A stretch of 64,000 nucleotides of DNA, from the NCBI GenBank assembly GCA_012934845.2, contig WNNJ02002182.1:57679-121678 (forward strand). Reading direction: 5' to 3'. The translations under genes were made by a program, and so were the position numbers. Below the pieces are notes generated by a model that saw only the letters and a program-made list of their open reading frames with translations, had not been told where the DNA came from and searched no databases. The stretch's first letter is position 1; the number at the start of each line of letters is the position of its first letter. Shown here one piece after another: positions 10,660 through 24,100 of the stretch. Source of the stretch: Pomphorhynchus laevis (taxonomy: Eukaryota > Acanthocephala > Palaeacanthocephala > Echinorhynchida > Pomphorhynchidae).

Positions 10660-11254
10660 GTGAGATATTATTATCATCGGGTTCCCTACGTATTTCAACA
10701 AAGCGACCTTGTGGCTTTGACGTTTGCTTACAGAGAAGTTAAGAGAAAGTCCATGCTCGAGGTTTGAACCCCATACATAGAGTTTGCAATGCACACGCCT
10801 TCATCAATCAGCCATGGGGCCGAATATTATTACTAATAATAATTTGTTTTCAAAAACATAACATACAGCGGGAATACAACTTATTTCAAATATACATACT
10901 GTTTATGGTGTCTTCACAGTTACAAATTATCATTACAAATCACAGTTTATCAACATCCTAGCGAAGGAACTGATGATTGTCAGTATTCCTTGTGATCTTC
11001 GTCGGTCTGTTGATCTTTTCTAGGGGAGGTTCTTCTTTTAGCTCGCAGTGTCATTGATACACACTTAACGATCATTGTTGATATTTTGCAACGAATCTTG
11101 GTTATGCAATCTGAATACGATGTCTTTCTTTTCAATGACATTATGGCTGCGATCTTTCTAAATACAATGTCGGCTGCTTTCCCAATGCCACCAATTGTCG
11201 AGATTATTATCGGATGAAAAGACACTGCCAATAATAATGGAAGTTATCCACTGT
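10660..11254 (-). mobile_element. Retroelement fragment with tRNA-like promoter, in an 8-bp target-site duplication
   Basis: On the - strand the insertion first encodes an open frame (11231-10980). Downstream it has a tRNA-like stretch: an A-box-like TGGCTGATTGATG (10814-10802) and a perfect B-box GGTTCAAACC (10770-10761). The frame contains a GGIGKAA motif followed by a basic C-terminal region (RAKRR). This resembles the conserved tail of some invertebrate retroelement proteins, from memory only. It may be a SINE or LINE hybrid. The flanking gaataata repeats support transposition. Confidence 0.45.
10980..11231 (-). CDS. Retroelement-like 83-codon frame
   Basis: It reads SFHPIIISTIGGIGKAADIV, then a basic, Cys-containing tail. 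The pattern of a Gly-Gly-x-Gly-x-Ala motif followed by Lys/Leu-rich and Arg-rich segments recurs in retroelement C-termini in many invertebrates. It lies wholly inside the 10660-11254 insertion, so it is not a host gene. Confidence 0.35.
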   Translation of the reverse strand: MAVSFHPIIISTIGGIGKAADIVFRKIAAIMSLKRKTSYSDCITKIRCKISTMIVKCVSMTLRAKRRTSPRKDQQTDEDHKEY

Positions 11255-11882
11255 GAATAATATTAGCAGTGGAAAAGGGTGAAAGCGTTGGCTTATTATT
11301 TATTATTTTAACGTTTAAATGTTCCTTACAAGATTTTAGAGTTTTGTCTCATAAATGTAATTTTTGAATCATGTAATTATTAAATTATTTTTCAATTTTT
11401 AATCACGATACTTTACACTATTACCATTTTTCAGAATTTCTATATCCAAAACTGATAAAACATTGTCGGGCATTAATGATTAAATTTCGAACTATTTTAA
11501 ATTTAAATTAATATTTTTACTAAATAAATAAAATAAAATAATGATCGCTTTCTTTTTATCAGAAATAAAATAATGTTGTTGTCAAATAATAAATTAAAAT
11601 TGACTTTTTTCCGCAACAAGAAGCTTTTCCGTAATATTACTTTATTTAAAATCAATATTTTGCAAATATTCATGTTTAAACAGCAAAAATTCGCTTACAA
11701 TTCCTTGCAAGATTTTAGAGTTTTGTCTCTAAATTCATGTTTAAACAGCAAAAATTCGCTTAATATGAAATGCCCCTTTATTCTTATGATTATTACGTTT
11801 TCTTCATGCTATGATTATTTTAAATATTCAAACATATTTTTTAAAGTAGAAATACTAACATCAATTTAAAGAAGGAAACTTT

Positions 11883-11892
11883 TTTATTTATT
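11883..11892 (-). terminator. Overlapping polyadenylation signals for FAN1
   Basis: Two overlapping AATAAA hexamers on the - strand lie about 125 bases after the FAN1 stop codon. Confidence 0.45.
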
Positions 11893-12014
11893 GTGAAATT
11901 TATTGACATTTATAAATTACCCGTTAGCATTAGCTGTTGACGATCATGCTTGGAAATTTTTAATCAAATTTGTTTAGAACCAACTAAAATCACAATATAA
12001 AAATTTTAATTAGT

Positions 12015-12134
12015 TTAAATGATTTTACCATCTACACGAGCAACTTCACATTTTATCTCCAAAGAACGAAGAACGTGAATCCACACAATTTGATTTGCTG
12101 ATAGCTTATCATTTGGACTCTTCACTTCAACAAA
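12015..12134 (-). CDS. FAN1: FAN1 terminal exon, VRR-NUC ExK
   Basis: The acceptor gtttctag precedes 39 codons and TAA. FVEVKSPNDKLSANQ carries the catalytic Glu and Lys of the PD-(D/E)xK fold, followed by the IVWIHVL helix. The protein ends EVARVDGKII. Confidence 0.92.
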   Translation of the reverse strand, partial: FVEVKSPNDKLSANQIVWIHVLRSLEIKCEVARVDGKII

Positions 12135-15100
12135 CTAGAAACAAAGTATGTTCTACAAAAAACTCCAAAATATCATTAGAATTACATAAATAACCACTTA
12201 TTAAATAACCCTTGCATTTGATTTATCATTTTTATTTTATTCGGTATTATTATATTATTCGGTAATATACATAAATTATTATATTGTATATACAATAAAA
12301 TAAATAATTTAAAAATAAATAAATTTTGTATAAACAATTAGCAAAATGATATGCATTTAACATTTGGTGTGCTGAGGTTCAAAATATTTGAACTTTAACA
12401 AATTATAATTCATTATAATGCATTATAATGAAGAATATAATAATACAATTTTGGAATTGTTTATTGACACATTAAAACATTATTACCATGACTCCATTTG
12501 TATTATCCCAAAGGAATAAATCTGGTACACCACCAAAACAAGAGCCATGCTGCTGAATGATATAGATTAGCAAACCTTGAAGCGATTTAGGGTTAAACGA
12601 ATTTATGACATTCTTAAATAAAAATTACGATATATTTAAAGAGATATACATTTTACCATAAATTCATCGACATCTTTAAACAGATCCCAGTGTACAATTG
12701 AAGATTGTTTCGAATAATATTCAGTCCAATTTTGTTCAAATACCGTTGCCCATCCGTTCTAGAACAAACTACACTATTAATAGATAACTGAAAGTTTGTT
12801 TGTCTGAAATTACGCCGAGGAAAATACTGCAAACTTTTGTTTCATATAATCGCGCAGCACATTGAGTGAAAGGTAATAGGTCTTTATATATTAAATCAGC
12901 TAACTGAGTCTACGTATTTAATAAAATTATAAAATAAACAAAACATAATAATAATGCTAAATCAAAATTTAATAATTAGATAAAATAAATAATTGTTTTA
13001 AGATTTTTTATAATTTAAATCAAGTAATAATAAAAAAATTGAAATTTAAAAGAAAAGTCGTTTTTATGAATTGACTAATAAATAACAGACGTTGTATCAG
13101 AATAAGAATTAGAGGTCATCAGGAGGAACTGCTATGCTATCATGTTTCGGCCCCTAACTCCTTTACCCAACATAGCAGCGGGCCAAATGCATGCTAATGA
13201 TGTATTTCCTCTGAAATAACTATCTGGTATCTTATTCTAATACAAAGTATATTATTTATTATCCATCCATTAAAATTTGCCACTTAAGAGTTTAAATTTA
13301 TTCTTTATATTATTGTGTTGATTTATATATTTTACTATTTTCTGCTTGATGTTATTTTTATAGTAACCTAGTTTAAAATATGCATCTATTAAATTATTTA
13401 AATGATTTTGAAGAAAGCCAATATCATTACATATTGTTGCAATTCTTAAAATTTCATTATTTAATGTATTATATTTTATATTATATTGTATGCATAAATG
13501 CTCATGCACAAATATGTTTCTTGCAAATTTAAATATGTCATCTTTACGATATAAATTAATAGTAGTTTTAGTTAATGTTAATTTAATGTTCATATCTAGA
13601 TATACACCTTCTTTATTATTAACATTGGTTTTTTAAGAATAAGGCTACCGGAATTAATTTGTTCATTTATCAAATAAATTATAAAAATAAATGATATAAA
13701 AATAACATCAAGCAGAAAATAGTAAAATATATAAATCAACACAATAATATTAAAAATAAAGTAATAAAATAATAATAATAAATAATATTAAAAATAAAAT
13801 ATTAAATAGCATGTATTTGGCCCCGTTGCTATGTTGGGGAGATGAGTTAGGAGCCGAAATCTGATAGCATAGCAGTTTATCCTGATGACCTCTAATTCTT
13901 ATTCTGATACAACGTCTGTTATTTATTAGTCAATTCATAAAAATGACGTTTATTTTAAATTTCATTTTTTTAACTTGATTAAAATTATAGAAAATCTAAA
14001 AACAATTATTAATTTTATTATTTAATTATTAAATTTTGATTTAGCATTATTATGTTTTGTTTAGTTTATAATTATATTAAATACGTAGACTCAATTAGCT
14101 GATTTAATCGTAAAAAATAAACTAAAATGGAAAAAATGTTATTGAATATATTATCCTAATTGGCAAATTCATTATTTAATTATTTAAAATTCCTTATTAG
14201 AAAGATTATTACATTACTAACATAAAACAATGTATAACTGAGGCAGAATGCAGATATAATACATTAAAAGAAAATATAATACATTAAATAATGAAATTTT
14301 AAGAATTGTTATAATTTGTAATGATTTTGGTTTTATCAAAATCATTTAATTTATTAAATATATACATATTTTAAACAAGGTTACTATAAAAATACCATCA
14401 AACAGAAAATCGTATCAGCAAAATATTATTAAAAATAAATTTAAACTTTTAAGCGGAAAATTTGTATGGAAAACAAATATAATACTTTGTGTTAGAATAA
14501 TATATACTATTTTTATAAGTCAACAGAAATTAGCATATTAGTCAACAGAAACATATTATGTATGTTTAGAATAAACTTAAGAATTGCAACAATATGTAAT
14601 GATATTGGCTTTCTTCAAAATCATTTAAAATTTATCCATATTTTAAAAAGGTTAACTGTAACTATAAAATCAAACAGACGACAGTAAACTACACAAATCA
14701 ACACAATAGTATAAAAATAAATTTAAACTCATAAGCGGAAAATTTTATGGATTGGTAAAAACAGTATGCGTTGTATTAGAAAATATACACTAGATAATCA
14801 AATTTCATCAAGGGAAATACGCCATTATCATGTATTTGGCCCCGCTGATATGTTAGGTCGAGGAATAGGGAATAAAATCTGACATATAATCCTTATTCTG
14901 ATAACTCCTTTATTATTTATTAAATAATAAAGGAGTCAATTCATAAAAATTTACTTTTATTTTAAATTGTAAATTTTGACTTGATATAAATATAAATTCT
15001 GTAAATTTTGACTTGATATAAATATAAATTCTATAAAGTCTAATCTACTACAACTCAAACTTTCCGCAACGGTGTGATTGAAAGAGGAATAGGGGCCGTA

Positions 15101-18100
15101 ACTTGATAACATAGCAGTTTTTCCCGATTACCTCTAATCTTTATTCTGATACATAGAACTTCCTCCTGATGACCTCTAATTCTTATTCTGATACAACGTC
15201 TGTTATTTATTACTCAATTCATAAAAATTGACTTTTATTTTAAATTTTAATTTTAATTTTAACTTGATAAAAAAATATAAGTTGTATAAAATACATAAAT
15301 CAACAAAATAATAAATGTTAAATAAATTATAAATTTATAATTTATATTATATAAATTAAATCTTATCTAACAATTATTTATTATGTACAATTATTAATAA
15401 TTATATTAATATTTATTATTTCGACTCAGTTAGCTGATCTGATTTAAATTTTAATTAAAATTTTATAGTATTGAGTAATAACTAGATTTTTTGTATAAAC
15501 TTTATTAAACAAATTCGAGTGCAATTTATTTTAATTTGAGAAACAAACAGTTTCAACCAAATAAATCAAATATTTCCAGCGTACAAATGTAATTTATTAT
15601 TTTATTACATTAATTTATCTTGTTAACCTTTTCTTGTTAACCTTTTTTGTTTCAAAAACGATCATTTTAAAATTAATTTAAAATCCTGGTATTTTCTGGA
15701 TTGTTTTGTCTGCTGAAACTAAAATAAATTTATCATAATTAATTTCAAGGGATTATTAACTAAATTGACTAAATTTAGTTAATAATTAAAACTAAATTAA
15801 ATGGATTAAATATAAAAATTTCATTTTTAAATTTAATCCTTTGAATGCTTATTTTTCGGTAATATCACATGACGATAATTTGCAATAAGTTACATGGTTT
15901 TGTCACCTTAAGTGACTCATTCGTTAGCCAATCTAATAAATAACTGTTATTGTATATTGAATGCTCTGTTAAAATCAGAAAGTGACGAACAAATTATTAT
16001 TGGTGTGTTAGATTGGATTATTATTGGTTTGTTTTGTTAGATTTATTATTGGTTTGCAATAATAAATCTACACAAGTTTGTTCATCAATTGTTTTATAGA
16101 AGGGTAGCATGTAAACTTTATAGGATGATGATTCCAGCTATGTGCATTTTGGATAGTTTATTTGTATATATTAAATTATATCAAATATACACGAATTTCG
16201 TAATCCTGAGAGATATAAATAATTAAATAAATAATTTAAAAGTAGTTTAAAAATATATTTCCCTTTGGAAATAGCCCGAAGAAATATAAAAATATAAAAA
16301 TAGAAAATCTAAACTTTGAAAAATTTAAAAAATTTAATATTTAGATATTGGATTTAGATAATCCTTATCTAATTTAGAAAATGAATCAATAGCTATGGGC
16401 ACATAAAAAATGCATTACAATACAGTTAAAACTCTTCACTAAAGTAAACAATATTTTACTCAAACCTTGGAAGTTTCAAATAAATTGAGTCTTTCGTCGA
16501 TAAATTTACGCATTCGTTGATAAAAGTCGGGACTAAACATGTCAATAGGAAACTCCTGAAGGCTATCAATAAAAACTTTATCATCAACAGCATAGATAAC
16601 ATCCCAGAAATATACACCAAAGAGCGTGGATAATATTCGACCTTCACTATGGATGCCTACAAGTACAAAATATCGACGTTTTTAGATTAAGATTTTAATA
16701 TTTGGATTAGAGATTTTATTGTTTAAAAAGGATAAAATCTTCAGTATCTTTCTTTATTCTTTAGATTAAATAAAAATAAACAATACAAGATAAACAAATT
16801 ATGAAATAAACTTCATTATAAAAACAAATTTTATAATCAAAATGTTTTTTATTGTTATAACAATTTTATTGATTAAGTTTTATATCTTAAATTTATTAAG
16901 GAAACCTAATTAAAAAAATTAACGAAATAAGAAAGATATAGAAAGAGCCAACTTTATTAAAATATCACTCTAAAATGTTAAAACTCTCTAGTAATTGTAA
17001 ATTTTGAAAATTTTGGTCACAGTCACAAGTCGAATTTGCAAAGCAATCCGCTTACTTTCTGCCAATTATTTCAAAGTGTTTCCTAGTGAATGTTGATCAA
17101 TCTTTATTGTCGTACAACAACCAGATTTGTAAAATTTCAATTCGTAAATTTTGCTAATTTTATAATTAATATTAATACAATTCTTATATAAAATAATAAT
17201 ATATCATTTTTATTTTGATGCTAATTTAAATATTTGATTGTTAATTTCAATAAAATTACACGCTCGCCAAATTAGGTTTGTCACCAAACTTAATTATCTC
17301 TATTTAAGATACAAATTTTGAGCCATACGGCTTCTTTTGAAATATCCATTAAAATAACTTTTATAACTTGATATTTTATAATCGCATTTTTTAATGCAAT
17401 GCAAATAACCGAAAAATGCTAAAATTAATCAAACATTTACCGAACTGATTGAAAATAGATGTCGCATATCGTCGACGAAATACAAACGACGCTCCGATTT
17501 ATTATCTTAAAAAATAATTTCTTATTCTTTAAAAATAATAATTTAATATTAATTAGAGATTATAAAATTAAATTTTATTAAATTAAAATGTAATTTAATT
17601 TATAATAAAATACCAAATTAAGTTTGTCCATAAATTTAAAATATTTAAGATACATATTTTGAGCCATAGGGCAAGAAATCCTCGTTACAAAAAAATACTT
17701 TTTATAAATTTTTAAAACTTAATACTTAAAAATTGTACTTATTAATTATGTTATCTTAAGATCCCGTGATAATTAGTCAGAATATAAATTATTTTCATCA
17801 TTTGTTAAACAATGTTAATATGAAGTTTGAAAAATGCAAACATATTCAAAGATATTTGATTTACTTACCTACATATTTGTAAGTAATCTATCAACTTTGT
17901 TCATATATACTAAACATATTTGATTGCTACTCAAATAATTTAATACTTTGATTTAAGAGTAGAAACGTGCCTGATAAATTATTGTTTATCGCAGCCGTCA
18001 TTTCAAACTATAAAACTCAATTAGTTTTTAATTTCAATTTTAAATTTTTACCTGACATAAATTAAATAATATCCTATATAACGATTATTTATTATTTATT

Positions 18101-21100
18101 ATTAAATTATTTGAATTTTATTTAACATTATTCTCAATATAATAAATAATTCAAAATACTAAATTAGATCAGCAAACAGAGTTTGCTGATCTAATTAGAG
18201 ATTATAAAATTATAAAATCTCTGAAACAAATTAGATCAGCAACCAGAGTTGGCTGATCTAATTTGTTTCAGAGATTATATTTTATCATTCAAATTGTTTA
18301 TTTAGTCAATCCCGTGTGCTGAATTGAAATTATTAAATTAAAATTCAGGATACATGCTTTTCATTATTTATTATGGTAATCTATCAGACTTCAGAATCCA
18401 TACTCTATTTTTAATGCTTGACCGCTTACAACGCTAACATGTTCACTAAGTAATGCTGTACTCGAGGATGAATCGGTTGCTTTATTGCTTAACGGTATAC
18501 CGCCGGCACGCTTAAAATAACGGCATATTTTTATAAAATTAAACCATGTGTCGTTTTTTAAGGTTTTAAAGAAGACTTTTTTATTAGAAGCGAATTGAAA
18601 TGTATTGTCAATAAATGGATGGTAAATCCTGTTTGCTGAATTGAAATTATTAAATTAAAATTCAGGCTACATGCTTTTCATTAATAATACCAAATACAAT
18701 CAAAATTTTTATTAGCCTAACGATACGTTCAATTATTATTGACAATTTTTATATATTTTTGTTCACATTGAAAAGCAGAAAACAGACAAATTTTCGGTCA
18801 AAATAAGATAATAATATTAAATATTAATACTCTATTATACAAGTATAATAAAAATAAAGAACGCACGTCTTAACAATTTTTTATTTTTAATTGACACCAC
18901 GGGTGGTGGTGTCAATTCAATTGAAGCACTTGGTTATTATTTACGTATTTGTAGATATTATTATCTATAATATATAATTATATTATAATTACAATATAAT
19001 TATAATTACTTAATACATTTAACATATTAGTATTGGAGTGCTGACTGGCGGATAAAAATTAAACATCGACCATGTACTCTTGCAAAATTAAAGATAATTT
19101 AAAGCAAGGTAAATTTCACTCATAATTACTTATTAAAATTACCATTAATTACGTGATTAAAATTTAATTAAATATAATATAAAATTAATGCAAATTATGT
19201 AATTTATTTTAAAATAAAATTAATTATTAAAATTTTATTTTTATAATTAATCTGAATACATTTGAATATTTGCTTTAAGTACTAATAATTTATATAAATA
19301 ATAATGAGAACAGTTTAAAATTTGAAAATTTAATGAAATGCAAATACATATTATTAATACATATTACTATAATTTTTAACCTGTAATATATTAATATTAC
19401 AGATTAATAAAGTAATATCAAATAATTATTAATATTATATTAATATAACGATACATTAATATATCACTTAAGGGAAAATCAAAGAAAATATATTATCAGG
19501 ATACGATCACTAATAGAATTCACGTATTTTGGCATCAGGAGTGGTAGGTGAATCCATAACATACAGCAGGCTTTAGTTATTCATTAAATAGAGAGTGAAA
19601 TACAATTGTTATAATTATATAATCAAATTTTCAATTGTAAACTAATGGCATCATATTGACAAAATGCAAATTGAAACACAAAGTAAAAGCAATTTATTTT
19701 AATATAAAAATGCTTTTTGATATTGAAAATTTAATGATTTAATTAAGAAAACAATGGTCTCTATTTAATCAATAATTAATTAATATGAGAACAATCGATT
19801 TTCATGTAAGCTTTTCCTGAAGAAAATTCAATGTAGATATTATTATCTATAATTTAATTATATTTTTAAAATTAATAATCTGCAAACAGTTTATTACTAT
19901 TTCTACAACCTCTCGTTGATTGAGACAACGACATGTTTAAAATACGTAGAATCAATTGGCTGATCTGATATTAAAACTATTAAATTTGAATATTAAAATA
20001 AACTTTTTATAAACTTACAAATATATGCAAAAAAGTTAGAAACTATACATATACAATCTAAGAAAAATATTTAGTTTCAAACTTATTGTTAAACTTTTGA
20101 TTTATTCTTCATATAAAAAATAAACCAAAAGAATAAAGATTTTAACTAATACCTGAACGAATCTAGCAGTAAAATAGCACTTATATTAATTGAAAATACG
20201 GCTTTGGTTATGGAACAGCTATGCCTTAATTATCCTACTAATTGGATAATCACAAATAAAACCATGTGATTGTGCAACATTATCAAACTGTCGGTGTAAT
20301 CATGTTATAAATGTTTAAGATTGGGAAAATATGTTTCGACTTTTTTATAAATAAGACGGAGCAGAAGCCTTCAAAATATAAATAAACATGTCATTTTTAA
20401 AGAATTTCATTCATGAAATAACATCTTATTGAGGCACTACATATGCGTGTGATTTTTACAATAATATTAATTAAATATTAATATTAATAATAATATTAAT
20501 AATATTAATATTAATTATTATTAATATTAATATTAATAATAATTTAATAATATTAATATTAATTTTAATATTAAAATAATTTTCTTTAATTAAAAATTAG
20601 AGAAAATTAAATTTCTTTAATTTATTAAAGAAATTATAATTTCTTTCCAAATCAAAGATTAAAACACAATTTTAGAATGGCATTTTAGAACACAGTTATC
20701 CACTTGATTGGACTGTTTTATAGAGAGAGACGGACTTAATTGGTTAAAAGGGATGAAGTCAATTACAAGATGGTTTTGCAAATATTATTTTATATCATAA
20801 AAGAATTGGAACTCGTAGTAGGTTTAAAATAGCCACCAATAAATAATCATTCAAGTCTTTCTCACACTTACAATTGTTCTTTTGTGAGATACAACAATTT
20901 AATCCATTGTATTTTTTTGAGAATAAAAATGTTTTGCGTTTAGAATATTAAAATTATAAAACAATGATTAAGGCATATGCGTAAATTATTATAAAATCTT
21001 TCAATTGTTTTTAATACATTATTAAGTAAACATTGTGGATTAGCAATAGCGTGTATCATGCCGATTTTTATTCATGACCAAAACAAGTTGTAACTTATTG

Positions 21101-24100
21101 AGAAATATTAAAATATCCCTATGTAAATTACTATTCTAAAACACATCATTGAGTCAGCGTACCTTTGGTCATCTGTCTATTTTTGACATAATACTGTAAG
21201 GTATATTCCTCAACATTTAAATATGAAATAGTATCTCCGTTTGTGAGCATAAGAACATTTCTGCTATTCCCAGATTGATTCAAATATAGAGCATCTATAT
21301 GATTCTAAAAGCAATTATTAAAAATAATTGAAAACTTAATGATTAATTCGTTTTAATATATATCAACTATAAAAATAAATCAAAATTGAAATAGTCTTAA
21401 ATCTAGGTCTCAAAATAAATGATTAATTAAATTAATCAAAATAATTTAAATAATTAAACATTTAAAACTAATTCGTTTTAAAATATAATAAATTAATTAA
21501 CAAATTCACATGGGTTGAATGTTGATATCGAATTTCAAAAATAAATGAAAATCATTGTATAATAATATGAGAAGTTCCTAATTACAAGATATAAATGGAA
21601 TAATATAAATAAAAATGCAATTAAAACGATTAATCTTGAAATGATAGGCATTCAATCAACATGAATTCATAATTTTAAGTAAAATAACACATTAAATATG
21701 TTATAGGATAATTTTTAAATAAATCCCTATTTTAGGCAATATTAAACAAAATTTATAAAATATTCATATAAAATTATTATACGTTTTAATTGCCTAACGT
21801 TTGAATTAGATATATGTTTTAATAATGCCAAACCTATGATAGGATTATCATAAATATAATAATCCTGTCAAATAAGACAGGATTATCATATTCCTGCCAA
21901 TCGCATTTCTACTTTTATTAAGTCATTTTCAACAGGTAATCTAGAACAAATTTTAAGTATTTAGATATAATTATTTTACTTAATAATATTTTGCTGCAAT
22001 TACTGAATTCGTAAGCATTTAATTGCTTATCAAATACCAATTGGCATTAGCATTCATAAATTGCACAATAGATACATAATAGATATACATTTATAGATAC
22101 AATAAAACAATTATTGTATTAAATCACTTATATATTCACAATGACTTTAAATATTTACTTCTTCTGGTGTCATAAGTTTGCAGCCGTCGCATCGTTTTTC
22201 GATTAGATATCTATCACCTCTGACAACAACATTATCATTTATGGCCAAATTGAGGATGTCGTTGTACTTTGAATTGTTACGCAAATGATGTTTGTATATA
22301 ATGCAGAGACGTTCATACATCCGACCTCTGGCACTTTTTCTAAATTCCGTTTCTAAAATAAAATTAATAAATTTAAAAATTGAAGCTATTTGATATCTTG
22401 GTGACTTGATCTAATGGTAATTATTAGAGTCAGATAGAAAAACATTAAGTAATTTATGATCAAAAAAATCTAAATATATTCAATTGAACAAAATTTATGG
22501 GTATTTAAAGTTATAAATTTAATTTTTTAAATGGAAAATAAAGCGTTAGATAATTGTGTGACTAGAAATATAGGATAAATCTTAATTAACGTAGCGAAAT
22601 AGGTTTAATAAAGCATTATATTTAAGCAGAAGATTCACAACTGACGAATTAAATGAATTATTTTTAATTCTTTTATTATTTTTTAATTAACAATTCAAAT
22701 AAACAATTCTCAAATCCACTAATAAAATATCAATCAGAATTAAATTAATATTTTACAAAAGGTAAAATAATAATGTTAACAATACTAGAAACAAATGTCA
22801 GGTTTTGTCAGGAAACAAAACCTGACATTTGTAATAATATAATTATAATAATATAATTATATTATTATATAATATTAATTATATTATAATAATTATAATA
22901 TTATATTATTAATTGTAATAATATAATTTATAGAATTTATAAATAAAATGTTGTGAGATATCGATTTACTGTTAATCTATAAAATTTATTTTACGTGACA
23001 AATGTAGACGGAGCACTTACTGATCAACTAATAAAAATAAAAAAGATAAAAAAATCAAATTCAGTACTGTACATTTTCTTGCTTAAGATACATCTTAATA
23101 TCTTAAATTACTTCTTAATATCTTTATAATTCCGAATTAATTTTGGAATAGCGAGGTTTATTAATTTGAAGTTTTGGCTTACTAATCAGCAAAGTAAAGA
23201 TACTAAGTTCATGGTGTTAGTTGTAGCAGATTCTATATTTAATAGCCAGCCAAAAACATTTTCATAACCCCGACAGAAAAATGTTAAAGTAATTAGATAA
23301 AGATATATAGATTCCAATTTTTCACAACGATGATTGTTCCCAATCACCAATGTGATCAATCTTTTATAAAGATTGTAAATTTTTTTAACGTTACGGTAAA
23401 TTCCACAAATATTTTGTAGAGCTAGTGAAATATACCGATTGATTTTTGTAGATACGAGAGATAGTTCTTGTTAATAAATAAATTATAAGTTTTAATTGTA
23501 ATTATAATTATCAATATAGTATAAATAATATAATATAATATAAATCAATTAATATCAATATAATTATAATATAAACTATTAAGGTAATTGTGTTGTATGT
23601 AATGTATTCTTTATCACGCCATTTTTGATCGCCACTATTTGAAAACTCCCTATCTATTGATAGGAGGTTATTATATTGATATCTTCAAATCTTATCACAT
23701 CTTATATAAGATTAATAAGATTAATATAATATATATATTATATTTTATATTACATTATAAAATTACAATTAAATAATTATAATTACATTATAGATTTATT
23801 ATGTAATATAAATTATATATAAATTGTATATAAATTATATATACATAGATCTTATAAGTAAATCTAATTACAACAGACTAGTTATATCTTCATGGTGAAG
23901 TGACAAATTTATTGTTTGTAAATGACTGCTTTCCAAACTTAACCAAAATGATAAAATGCGTATTATGCAATAAATGATTGATATAACAAATAATATTATG
24001 TAATATTTAATTCTCGATTCTAAACTTTAAATGACCAATAATTTCGGCTTACTAAGTACAAATTCGACCATTTTGGCAGCGAAAAGGTACATTTTGGCTT

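Larger units (their letters stand above)
10409..11525. repeat. Segmental direct repeat, copy 2, interrupted by a 0.6-kb insertion
   Basis: The left part is 10409-10659 and the right part 11255-11525. Between them lies a 595-bp insertion flanked by gaataata on both sides (10652-10659 and 11255-11262), a candidate target-site duplication. Confidence 0.8.

Noticed and set aside
11573-11869. 98-codon frame
   Set aside because: AT-rich, composed of Phe/Asn/Leu/Lys and overlapping a short direct repeat (tgtttaaacagcaaaaattc twice); no domain.
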